Below are positions 1-9,680 of a stretch of 64,000 nt of DNA, piece by piece. Made by a program: the position numbers and the translations under genes. This stretch comes from Micrasema longulum (taxonomy: Eukaryota; Arthropoda; Insecta; Trichoptera; Brachycentridae): NCBI GenBank assembly GCA_022494885.1, contig JAGVSM010000994.1, forward strand, positions 124,001 through 188,000. Reading direction: 5' to 3'. The number at the start of each line of letters is the position of its first letter. The stretch's first letter is position 1. The notes below the pieces were generated by a model. That model did no database searches. It was not told where the DNA came from and worked only from the letters and a program-made list of their open reading frames with translations.

Positions 1-127
1 ATTATTTTTTTCATACATTTTCATGAAACTTCGCCGTACAATTTAATGCTCTAATTTTTACCGCGCGTAAGAATACATTTTTTTAATTAAATTTTTCGTA
101 GGGCTGAACTTCCTCATTATGAGATTA
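1..127 (+). repeat. MITE-E, right end only (cut by window edge)
   Basis: The segment ends with gtagggctgaacttcctcat, the same right terminus as the complete copy at 7362-7765. It carries the family's internal block taatgctctaatttttaccg followed by cgcgtaag. The left part lies outside the window. No coding capacity is visible. Family identity rests on sequence shared between copies in this window. Confidence 0.6.
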
Positions 128-477
128 AAAAAAATAGCGGATTTGAAAACATTGAATAATATTTAAAAAACTATAAAAAAATCGAATTTCCGAATGGGTC
201 CCTGGAAACACATGCACGCCATACGATTGCAAGCTCAGATTTAAATTCTTTAAATTCAGACTAAAGCACACATACTAAAATTCGAGGCAACATCAAAATG
301 CACTATTCAGTACTCCGAGTAAAATCCACATGTCCTTAAAACATTAGTCACTTTTTACGAAGTTGGTTAATTTTATGGAGTGACTGAGATAATTTGGTTG
401 CGTGTATCTTTAACCCTTCCTACACGCTCATCCTATCCAAGTGCAAACTCCCGAAGTTGGTGGTTTGGTTGATTTGA

Positions 478-554
478 GTCAGTTCAGTGTTCAGTCAGTT
501 GAAGCTGGGATTTCTCTCAAGTTGGTCAGTTATTAGTGACTTCAGCTAATTGAG
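478..554 (+). promoter_or_regulatory. Candidate promoter and non-coding first exon (possibly SPARC)
   Basis: Several overlapping TCAGT motifs (gagtcagttcagtgttcagt) resemble arthropod Pol II initiators. About 70 bases later comes tgag followed by a perfect GTAAGT donor at 555. The stretch lies between two MITE-E copies and is not itself repeated in the window. The first SPARC coding exon has an acceptor (gtggtttcag) 11 bases before its ATG, so an upstream non-coding exon must exist, and this is the best candidate I see. Joining them implies a 22.8 kb intron 1. It could instead belong to another transcript or be chance. Confidence 0.4.
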
Positions 555-734
555 GTAAGTCAAAAATATCAACAAAAATTTAAAATATGTTATAAACTTA
601 CGGGAATCTTAGTAGACATACAAAAAAAACCCAATGTAACGAATTCTCCTTCGTAATATTGCGCTGTAAAACAAAATTTTAAGGATTTATGAATATATGT
701 ATTTTTGCGAAAATAGAAAAATATCACTTTTACC

Positions 735-3318
735 ATGAGGAAGTTCAGTGGTGGTTCAAATATATATATTGGTTAATAAACGATTAAACCAAGTAAATTG
801 TGTTTCGTATTATCATCGCTATGATTTTTTATAGTTTTGTAATTTTGAAATTAACCGCCCGTCACGTCACGAGTTGTCGGTGAGTTTGACATTTAAAAAG
901 AGAACCCCGTACGTATGAAAACCCTCTAAACATGGCCTCCCGGAAACCGAAAATCTATCACAAATCACAACACATAATTGATTGGCAAAAAACAGCTGTC
1001 GACCAGAACGTATGACTTTTTAAAGTAGGGTGGGTGCTAAAGAAATTGGACATTCTAAATCTTATGGTAATTTTATGGATGAAATAAATGGAGAAAAAAA
1101 TTGGAGGAAAAATGTATTTTTTACCATTAAATTTCAAACAAACAAACAAACCATCACGCTGTTTCCTCGTAAGGGTAGGTAGAGAAGATAGAACGCCACA
1201 TCACTCTATCTTTGAATACAGATCTCGCTTCCTCTACATTCATACATCTTCTCATGCCCGCGCGCCGATTATTTCGACTTTAAACATGCATCCATCGAAA
1301 TTCGCATTGTAAATATTTTTAGCCGTTTTTTTTGCTGTCCATTCGCTCTACATGTCCAAACCAACGCAGAGCTCCTTTCTTGATTTTGTCGATAATGCTT
1401 ATCTTAGCCTTATACAATGTACGGATCTCAACATTTGTGCATTTTACATTCGCCTGAGAGATCGGATTTCGACAGAATTCAGTCTACTTTCATCCCTGTT
1501 TTTCCAAATCCATACATCGTTCCCATATACCAGGGTCGGGACCAGGGCTCCATTGTGAACTGGTAATTTTGCCTCTTGCGACACACAATTATTTGCCGAG
1601 GTTGATTCAAGTGCACCGTTCACCCGGTTCCCGGCACTCACCCTCCTTTCAATATCTTTCTCATTCATTCCATTCCTAGTAAACATGCTTCCCAGATACA
1701 CAGATTCCTCTACCTGTTTTAGTGTTACCCCATTCACAGTGGTTTACATTTAGCCATCCTTTCATTTTCTTCAAAAACCATCACATTCGATTTATTGACA
1801 TTCATCAGCAAATCGCTTCCCTTGCATACATCGTAGACTTTTGTTACCAATTATTGCAGTTCCTTTTTGTTGTTAGTAAGAAGCAAAGCATCATCAGCAT
1901 ATAAAAGACAAATGACATTTAGAACACCCATTTTGGCTCCCATTCTTAATCCATTATGTTCTTTCATACAGTTATCGATATAAACGTTAAACGGCCATGG
2001 TGACATCACACATCCAAAGGAGTCAAAACACCTTTATGAATGTCAAACCACGATGTGTATGATCCATTTACATTAACACAAGCTGTGCTGTCTTTATACA
2101 GAGAAGCAATAGCCCGTGTCAGCTTTTCGCTCACTCCCATACTCCGATAACACGTTCCATAATTTTTCTCTGCCAACTCTAAACGCTTTTTGCTGATCGA
2201 CAAATGCGCAGAAAAGCTTTTGGTTTTTTGCAAGAAATTTTTCTGTCATGTTATGTGAAACAAATATTTGATCCATACGTCCTCTTCCATTCATAAAACC
2301 GCTCTGTATATCCCACACTCTATCCTTTGTAACTTTTCTTACTCTCTCAATCAGTATTCTTCCATACATTTTGCCAACAGCGCTCAAAAAGCTGATTGCT
2401 CTAAAATTTTTGCATTCCACCCTTGAACCTTTTACCTTGTATAGAGGCATAACAACAGCCCTCTTCCAGTCTGGAGGGGTGTATTCTTTCTCTAAACATC
2501 TGTTAGAAAGCTTGTGCAGTCCATACAAAAAAATTCCCCACCCGCTCTTATAAACTCTGTAGCAACATTATTAAAAACTTGCGCTTTTCCATTCTTCATA
2601 TATTTGGCAGCACCTCTTATTTCTTCCATTCTTATCCCTGTCGTACCATCATTTGCATTTAAACTTACTTAAAAAGATGCTTCAGTGTTTATATTTCGTC
2701 TATGTGTTTCATACACCTTATTGAAGTATTCCTTCCATCTCGTTTTTTCCACTATCATTTGTAACCAATTTTCCAACTTTTCCTTTTATCGCTGTCATAC
2801 ATCCACTTTCATTGCTCTTTCGGGAATTGTTTACCGATTTCCAGAATATTTTTTTTTTTTTTGGAAGTTCTCAGTCATTTTGATTCCTTCTCTTTTTTTC
2901 AACAATTTCTTTCGTTCACACACAACTTGTGTCAGTCTCTTTTTACATTCATTTTATACACTTTTTAATTCAGCATACCAACTACCAACTGCTTTATTCA
3001 CTGTCAGCAGATTTAACCATGCTTCCTTCTTTTCTTGAACTATTTTTCTTATTCCATCGTCTCACCGTGCAACACCTTTCTTTCTTCCTTTCTTTCGTTT
3101 TACCGCATACTTCCATCGCTGATTCACACATACCGCTTTTCAAACATTTCCACACAACATCGATACTTATATATTTCACACATGCATCTATCAGTTTGCG
3201 ATTTTTAGATTTAGAAAGTCTAAAGAGCGCCCACATACTTTTATTGATTTTTTCATACATTTTCGAGAATTTTGGCAGTACAATTGAATGCTCTAATTTT
3301 TACCGCGTGTAGCACATT
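735..3318 (+). mobile_element. MITE-E copy interrupted by an RTE-like LINE
   Basis: The left end atgaggaagttcagtgg starts near 735 and is followed by the family block with cgtcacgtcacgagttgtcgg. The right-hand block (cattttcgagaattttggc, then ctctaatttttaccgcgtg) reappears only at about 3255-3310. The roughly 2.1 kb between them is an antisense LINE. The canonical right tip is eroded. Another left tip (ttgaggaagttcagtg) begins at about 3339, so a further partial copy abuts. Confidence 0.5.
1150..3240 (-). mobile_element. RTE-like LINE, degenerate, antisense, inside MITE-E
   Basis: Minus-strand ORFs encode pieces of a non-LTR reverse transcriptase. At 2528-2094 there are finger and palm regions (PPDWKRAVVMPLYKVKGS, NFRAISFLSAVGKMYGRIL, CAFVDQQKAF). 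At 1737-1444 there is the post-catalytic segment (EESVYLGSMFTRNGMNEKDI, then ERRVSAGNRVNGAL and LVPTLVYGNDVW). Frameshifts and stops make it dead. The 3' side, at the low coordinate, ends in an imperfect CAAA run on the + strand at 1138-1151, the sort of simple repeat seen at RTE tails. Compared with the copy at 31520-31895, part of the C-terminal region near 1280-1310 has been deleted. Confidence 0.75.
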
Positions 3319-3396
3319 ATTTCACATTATCTTATTACATTGAGGAAGTTCAGTGTTATATTTTTATTATTTGTTAATTAAACTAAGCCAACAAAT

Positions 3397-3513
3397 ATGG
3401 CGGCGGTCTGCAACAGCGGCCCTGAAGGCGTCGCGGTGCGGCCATCAAGGTTTTCGCAGCTACACACGTGGCGGACGATATCAGACTCAACTGAGGTGCA
3501 TACCTATAAATAA
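3397..3513 (+). other. GC-rich island with a 38-codon ORF, unassigned
   Basis: A compact GC-rich stretch starts with ATGGCGGCGGTCTGC and reads MAAVCNSGPEGVAVRPSRFS, then QLHTWRTISDSTE, before possible donor GAG|GTGCAT at 3496; without splicing it stops at 3511-3513. The minus strand is also open through most of it. It adjoins a MITE-E left tip. It could be a short exon, a fragment of an element carrying host sequence, or non-coding. I do not recognise the peptide. Confidence 0.25.
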
Positions 3514-5280
3514 AAGAAAACTGGATCATTTTTCAAATTGTAAAAAAACAGTATAAGAAGCGGGGGTAAATTTTGTTTGGAAAAATACTGAATAAAAAAG
3601 TGCATTAATTCAATTTCAAACTGAGTTAGAAAAACCGGTTAGCTTATTTCAAATAGATATCACGTAAAATAGAGATTTTCGAAAACCCCTTCGCAGTCGA
3701 TAATGTAAACTTGATGGATTTCTATAAATGTGTGCTTTCTGAAAACTGCAAGGAGTTAAAAAGTTTTCTCAGCAAATAATTGCTATGCTTGGTACATAAA
3801 CATAACTGTAAGCCAAAATTTAAAACTCTAAATTACCGTAACAACAAACACTGTTCTCAATTATCAGATTTATATTTAGATTTAGTACTATGCGTCTCTA
3901 CTTCATAGCTAATATAAAAAAACAAATACAACTACACAAATCTCATTGATTTTATTAAATAAATTAATGTCGTAAAAACACATAATTATCGCTTTATTTT
4001 CAAAACAAACGTATTTTACACAATGGCCATATACAAAGTGCAGCTCGCACTAATCCGCACCTGAAATATTTGGCTCTCTTGCAACAAAAGTTTGGCGACC
4101 CATGATGTATGGGATCATTAAAAAATGCATCTGAGAAAACGCGGTATTATTTTTCTTCACACAAATGTATTCCCGTATTTTCTCTCTGGATTATCGCACT
4201 AAAGCAATGATTTGATATTTACCATTGGCGAGTCTATATTGTTTTTTTTTTATAAATAGTTTATTATGGGAACCAGAACCATCCAAAAACCCTTAAAACC
4301 GTCTAGTTTTATCTGCTGTTTTCGGTCGAACGGTATACAAATATGAGAACTATTTTTGAAAAACGCAAAACGCACCGACACAGAAAATTTCATCCTAATA
4401 TTCTTTCTGAAAAAAAAACAACGCAATCGGTTCAGTTTTGAGGTGCGTAAAACGGGACAATGATACGTCGGTTTTTGTCAATTTTAACTTGGCGTAATCA
4501 CTCCGATGTGCAGTTGTCTTTTTCGCACAGTATCGGGGAGGGAGAGAGAAACATAATTATTATTTCACACACAGAACTGTATTTTTTATCCACCTGGGCA
4601 CAGCATTACCAATAAAAATTCATAATTTGAATACCATGCCACGAGCATTAGTTAGTTTTTTCGATACGAAAGTATATAATTTTAATGGAATCGTGAACAA
4701 TATTTCTAATTAAGTTTTTTCTTTTGACAATTCCAAATAAAATTATGAATGTACTTTTTATTATATTCCAGATAAAGTAATTTACCAATAGAAATAGCAG
4801 CATGAAAATATACCGTATTGCGGAATTACTGATTTCATATCTTGAAGTAAGACTAAGGTCAGCCATATCGTCAAGACCTTCAGCGTGTGTTATCAAATGG
4901 TCCACTCTTCCTAATAAACCAATCTTTGTTCATTTCTGTTATAGCGTATATTATTTTTTTTGCCAAATGACCCCATTTGCCCGATTTTCAATCACAAAAT
5001 AAAATAATAAAGCCAAGGATGCTCTTAAACATCGCATTATAACTATAAACAAAATAATTATTTATTTAATTTTCTTTCACATTTCAAGCTAAAACTAAAC
5101 AAATGCACAAAATAATTGCTTGATAAAACAACACATATGGAAAAAAAAAAAACATTTTCTGAGCCATTTACATTCGAGTTGAAGATGTAAATTTAGATGA
5201 TTTATTATCGACTATTCTCGATTCTCTGTGTTCGTACGGGTGAAGAATATAGTGGTGTGAAAAAAAACCCGAACCCAAGG
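3514..5280. other. AT-rich intergenic or intronic sequence, no gene seen
   Basis: No ORF with recognisable domain content. About 4140-4205 (gtattcccgtattttctctc, then tggattatcgcac) resembles the reverse complement of 36470-36510, so fragments of a dispersed repeat are present. A short ORF at 4802-5002 has no family features and is treated as chance. Confidence 0.4.
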
Positions 5281-5287
5281 GTAATTA

Positions 5288-5628
5288 TAAATCTTCTCTA
5301 TCCCCTAGAGAGTAGTTAGTTTAGGGATTTTTTTACCCATGCGACTAATTTTTGCTTCGTATATGGCCACACTGATGATTAAAAGAAAATGAACACGTTA
5401 AATCAAACATGATGATTTTAATTTTAAATATTATTGCGATCTTAAGCATTACTCAAAACACTTAATTAGGTTGAATTGATAAAACCGTATTAGTTTTATT
5501 TCCGTTTTTGAAGCAGTTTTATACACCATTTGACGTTTAATAATTAGTGTGGCCATTATATGAAGCAAAGTGCCGTCCCATAAAAAAAAACTTCAAATTA
5601 ATCGCTCTAGGGGAGTAGAGAAGAAGAC
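5288..5628. repeat. Foldback (inverted-repeat) element
   Basis: Outer arms tcttctctatcccctagag (near 5290) and ctctaggggagtagagaaga (near 5605) are inverted. Inner arms gcttcgtatatggccacact (5355) and agtgtggccattatatgaag (5546) are also inverted. The arms flank about 150 bases of AT-rich loop. No coding capacity. This is the organisation of a non-autonomous hairpin transposon. Confidence 0.6.
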
Positions 5629-5664
5629 GGGAGGACGGGAAATAACTATTTTAAATGTTCTTTA

Positions 5665-5822
5665 AACTGCAATATTCCTTTGTTCCTGGACTGGTCTCTG
5701 AAAGGTAAGACAGATCACCTTACCCTCGAGTAACAGATGACCAAAATACGCTAAATTTGGTTTACAAATACAGTGCCCTATGCACCATTGGTTGTGGAAC
5801 GGGGAATTATGATGATTTTCTT
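5665..5822 (+). mobile_element. SINE-A tail fragment (5'-truncated)
   Basis: It shares the SINE-A body: cctggactggtctctgaa, gtaagacagatcacctta, and cagtgccctatgcaccattg near the end. The tRNA-like head is missing. Same orientation as the fuller copies at 49344 and 58222. Confidence 0.65.
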
Positions 5823-5888
5823 GAAGGAATGCCGTCGTTATATTATTTAATATAAGATTTTATTATTAAATCAATTATATTCTATGGT

Positions 5889-6053
5889 TATAATAATAAA
5901 AATACGTATATAGTTTCATTCCACTTTTATTTATATTTTTTTATAAATTTTTTACCAGTCTGACGATGTCCGTCACGACGAAACCCGGTCACTGGTAAAA
6001 AAATTATAAAAAAAGTGGAATAAAACTATATACGTATTTTTATTATTATAATT
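5889..6053. repeat. Inverted repeat with about 70-base arms
   Basis: The left arm runs taataataaaaatacgtat to aattttttaccag and the right arm ctggtaaaaaaattataaaa to atacgtatttttattattat. The loop is cgatgtccgtcacgacgaaa. The arms are nearly identical, suggesting a recent or constrained hairpin. No ORF. Confidence 0.7.
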
Positions 6054-6146
6054 AAAATGCAGTTCCACCAAGAAATGTCAGTAGAAAAACTCAAAAAACT
6101 CAATATATTATATTCTATGGCTTTTTTAATTTTTTTTTTATTTAAA

Positions 6147-6330
6147 AGAAATATTTGCGTTCTTATAATTTACACAAATATTTAATTTTGAGGCCCATTT
6201 TCAACGAGTTGTAAATAACTTACTATTAGAAAATGGGAATCAATTTGGGGTAGATTGGGATTCGAACCACGGACCTTCGATCCGTGAGTCCGAGACACTA
6301 GCCACGGGACCACAACCCAATTCAATTCGG
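6147..6330 (-). mobile_element. SINE-B copy
   Basis: Read on the minus strand it has a tRNA-like head with A-box-like region (gggttgtggtcccgtggc) and B-box (ggttcgaatccca), followed by the family body ccattttctaatagtaagtt and aaatatttgtgtaaattata. It ends in a T-rich stretch beyond the cgcaaatatttc element. It is a good full-length representative. Confidence 0.8.
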
Positions 6331-6407
6331 GTTAGATCGTTTCTTTTAATTGTGAATGTTTTTAATGGTATTTATTCGTTATTAATCATATTGAAATAGT
6401 TTAAATT

Positions 6408-7348
6408 AGGGCATAGACACCGGTTCTCGATAATATCGAAAAACCGGAATATCGGACCAAATACGCAATATTAAAAGCACCTATATTGGCTTCACTATTA
6501 CCGATATTTCGATATTAGATGAGATTTTTTTTACAATTGCTGCTTTTAAAGTTGCAAACTTTAAACGTGATTCTTTATCATACCATACGCCATTCCACTC
6601 ATTCAACCAATCAGGAATCTGGATGCTGATTTCAGTCAACCAAACTTCGTTAGTAGAGTCAGTAGCGACAGTAGCTTCCTAGTCGTTTTAGTCAGTTAAA
6701 CTTACTACTACAAACCGTGCCGGCCATCAACACGCCGAATGTTTTGTTTATTTAGATTTTATTTAATTCTTAGACTTGCTTAAAAGTTCCAAATTTTTGT
6801 ATTGTTTGTTTACTTATTTTATGTTTTGTTGACTTTGTTAAAAAACAGCATGGTGTGTTTTAAGCCATGTATGTGTTTTTAGATTTAAAATGTTACTGTC
6901 ACAATTAAAATACACGTATCTACCAAAGCTTAAATTGAAGTTGAAGACCTGAAAAATACAGAGTGAATTTAAATGATTATTGTTGATTTACTTTGAAACG
7001 CTTTTATTTTTAGGATTTCCATCTTTTACAACGATTTTACCATGAAAACTGAATACGGTGAAGCAAAAAAGATCATGATTTTTTAGTATTTATTAAATGT
7101 TTATCTCCATTTTAGAACAGGCTGTGCCATGTTAGATGGAGACTATCATAAACAGAGAACACTCCGTTTTCATTTTACATTAATTGTTTTTTTATAGATT
7201 CCCTGTTATTAAGTATGTATATTATTTTTTTGCAATAATTAAAAAAAAAAAAAAATGTCTGGAGAATAGCGAAATACCGGTATTCCGATATATTAAATTA
7301 TTGTAATATTAAAAAAAAAACCGGTATTAGATAAATGGTCCGATAGTC
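6408..7348. mobile_element. Possible terminal-inverted-repeat element
   Basis: The left end gggcatagacaccggttctc and the right end gtccgatagtctatgctcta are imperfect inverted copies (shared core GCATAGAC...CGG). Subterminal regions contain repeated ccggtatt/aataccgg and ccgatat motifs at both ends. The interior has no transposase ORF. Boundaries and class are uncertain. Confidence 0.35.
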
Positions 7349-7361
7349 TATGCTCTAGTTT

Positions 7362-7765
7362 CAATAAGGAAGTTCATTGGTTTTAAAAATAAAAATATTT
7401 GCTAATAGACCATTAAACTAAGGCAATTTTTTTGTGTATCATATTATCAGCGCTACATTTTTTAAAGTTTAATATTTCTGAAATAATTCCACGTGTGACG
7501 TCAGAGGCTCTCTTCGGCTTATTCTCGATCAGTTCTATCCAATGGTCCCATTCACGGCTAGCAAACCGGAAATCTTCCATAACTCTTTTAGCATTGGTTG
7601 ATTCATATGAACCAGTGACGTCGTTCAAAGTAGTCCATTTTTATTAAAACGTTTTTTATTATTTTTTCGTAAATATTCATCGCACAATTAAATGCTTCAA
7701 TTTTTACCGCGCGCAAGAAAACATTTTTTGTATCCAATTTCCCGTAGGGCTGAAGTTCCTCATTG
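7362..7765 (+). mobile_element. MITE-E, complete copy
   Basis: It starts caataaggaagttcattgg and ends cgtagggctgaagttcctca ttg, giving terminal inverted repeats of roughly 15 bases. Internal landmarks are atcagcgctacattttttaa, cacgtgtgacgtcagaggc and tttttaccgcgcgcaagaaa. ORFs in both orientations here are short and family-internal. This is the reference copy for the family in this window. Confidence 0.65.
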
Positions 7766-7812
7766 GAAGCGTTACGAGGACGACCAAAGATAACTTGGCA
7801 TGATAGTATTCC

Positions 7813-8592
7813 TTAAGGCTGTAGTCTGGTAAAACGTGGGCAAAATTAGGAAATCATACGATTTTGCTATTTTAAAACGAATGTTTTTTTTTAATCGCGC
7901 AATAATAAAAAAACATAAATTAGATAAAAACAATAATTTTTAAGGGTATTTCTTTTTAAAAAGTTTTAGGTAAAAATAATTACCTTTAAACCGGCAGATT
8001 ACGCCATTTCAAATTTAGACTTAACTTAGGTTTTTGGGATCTCAATAAAGACTAATACCCGTATGCAGAGACAAACCTTATGGTGAGGAGAGTACATTCT
8101 ATTGTCTTCACCCTCGGGTTATTCTCTGCATTTGAAATTAGAATGTACTTTCCTCACCTTAAGTTTTGTCTCTGCATACGGGTATAAGTATTGAATTAAA
8201 ATTTGTAGTACTAATTTTAAGATAATAAATTTAATATGAAAGTGACTGCAGCAAAATCTTAATTTTTTGTTTTTGAAAAGAAATACAAGAATTTTAAATC
8301 ACATACATCTTTGTGACATTTTCTTTATTTCTACGTAAAATTATGCCTTCGGTAATATTTAAAAAAATATATATTTATTAAAATATTTTGGTTGAAACCT
8401 TTTTTTATAGATTTTTTTTTTTTTAAGAGGATAATTCTGGTTGTAATATTCAATTTATAACAACATCTTTTTACTTTCATATCTGCCCTTATTGGTAGCG
8501 TTTAATTTAAAAAAAAAAAAACATTCGTCTTAAAATAGCGAAATCGTATGATTTCCTAATTTTGCGCGCGTTTTACCAGACTACAGCCTTAA
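7813..8592. mobile_element. Foldback element with TTAA ends and nested hairpin
   Basis: The ends are ttaaggctgtagtctggtaa and ttaccagactacagccttaa, exact inverted copies that continue through aaattaggaaatcatacgat into aaaacgaatg. TTAA at both tips matches a TTAA target duplication, as in piggyBac-type elements, but no transposase is present. A second hairpin sits in the middle at about 8048-8190 (atacccgtatgcagagacaa and its inverse). The element is about 780 bases long. Confidence 0.7.
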
Positions 8593-8638
8593 ACGTTAGA
8601 ATGATCTTACATCTAATAAAAATGATCGAGTTACGCTG

Positions 8639-9012
8639 CAATGAATAAGTTTAGTGCTACAGGAAATTGGATACAAAAATGTTTTCTTACACGCGGTAAA
8701 AATTAAAGGGCTGTTGTACTGTTGTACGGCGAAGTTTCTCAAAAATGTATGAAAAAAATATAAAAAATGAACTAATTTAAATAACGTTACAAGTTCTTCT
8801 AAATTCACCGATGATATAGAGTTGTGATAGATTTCCGGTTTCCGGGAAGCCAACCGGAAGAACTAGTGAGATCACGCTTTGAAAAATTGTAGCGATGGTA
8901 ATATACTCGTATTATGATACCTACATAAAAAATCATTTTAAAAAGAATGGCTTAGTTCGACAGTCTATTAACAAATAAAAAATATAAAAAACTCACCGAA
9001 CTTCCTCGTTGG
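8639..9012 (-). mobile_element. MITE-E copy, reverse orientation
   Basis: On the + strand it begins caatgaataagtttagtgct and ends ctcaccgaacttcctcgttg, the inverse of the family order. It retains ttggatacaaaaatgttttc and ttacacgcggtaaaaattaa. It lies directly after the TTAA foldback and directly before a SINE-A scrap. Confidence 0.55.
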
Positions 9013-9075
9013 GGTGATATTGCAGTGCCTATAGCACCACCGTGTGTAGATAGGGAAGTAATGATGATTTTCGAT
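9013..9075 (+). mobile_element. SINE-A 3' scrap
   Basis: Only the terminal block is present (attgcagtgcctatagcacc, then gtgtgtagatagggaagta), matching the ends of the copies at 49344 and 60716. Heavily diverged. Confidence 0.4.
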
Positions 9076-9087
9076 GCATTTTGTTAA

Positions 9088-9680
9088 TGAAACCTTTCAG
9101 AGGGGCTACATTAACAAAAAATCGAAGTGGTTGATGAATACATATATCTAGGACACAAAGTCAAACTTGGCAAAGATAATCAGACAGCGGAGTTACCAAG
9201 AAAAATAGGGCTAAGTTGCTTTCGGCAAACCAAAATATATTTTTGAAAATAAAGAAGTCCCTGTATTCTTAAAAAGACAAGTATATGAATCGCGCATATT
9301 GCCGGTGACAACATGCGGACTAGAAACCATGTCTGTAACACAACAAAGTAGCCAGAAATCAAAATGCACGCAACGATCCATAGAAAGACAGATGCTCGGT
9401 GTATGTCTAAGAGACCGAGTAAGAAATGAAGAAATAAGGCGCCGAACCGGAGTCGTGGATATCATGGATAAAATGATGGCAGTTGGACACCCAGAATAAT
9501 GAAGTGTAGACCATGGGCAAACAAAATAAGTGTTGGAAGGCTACAGAAAAGATGGGTCGACGACATTGCCTCTATTGCCGGTAAAACGTGGATGATGAAA
9601 GCGGGTGATAGAAAGGAATGGAGACGTTTGGAAAATCCCTTTATCCAGCAGTGGAGAGAACAAGGCTGAAGAAGAAGAAG
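9088..9680 (+). mobile_element. LINE reverse-transcriptase C-terminus, dead
   Basis: Translated fragments across frames give EVVDEYIYLGHKVKLGKDN, then ILPVTTCGLETMSVTQQS, RSIERQMLGVCLRDRVRN, EEIRRRTGVVDIMDKM, GRLQKRWVDDIASIAGKTW and WRRLENPFIQQWREQG before a stop. This is the post-catalytic region of the insect endonuclease-reverse transcriptase LINE type. At least two frameshifts break it. A GAA-rich run (gaagaagaagaagattc) at about 9667 forms the simple-repeat tail. Confidence 0.8.

Noticed and set aside
2685..3312. Long + strand ORFs rich in Phe, Ser and Leu
   Set aside because: They are antisense shadows of the minus-strand RTE LINE.
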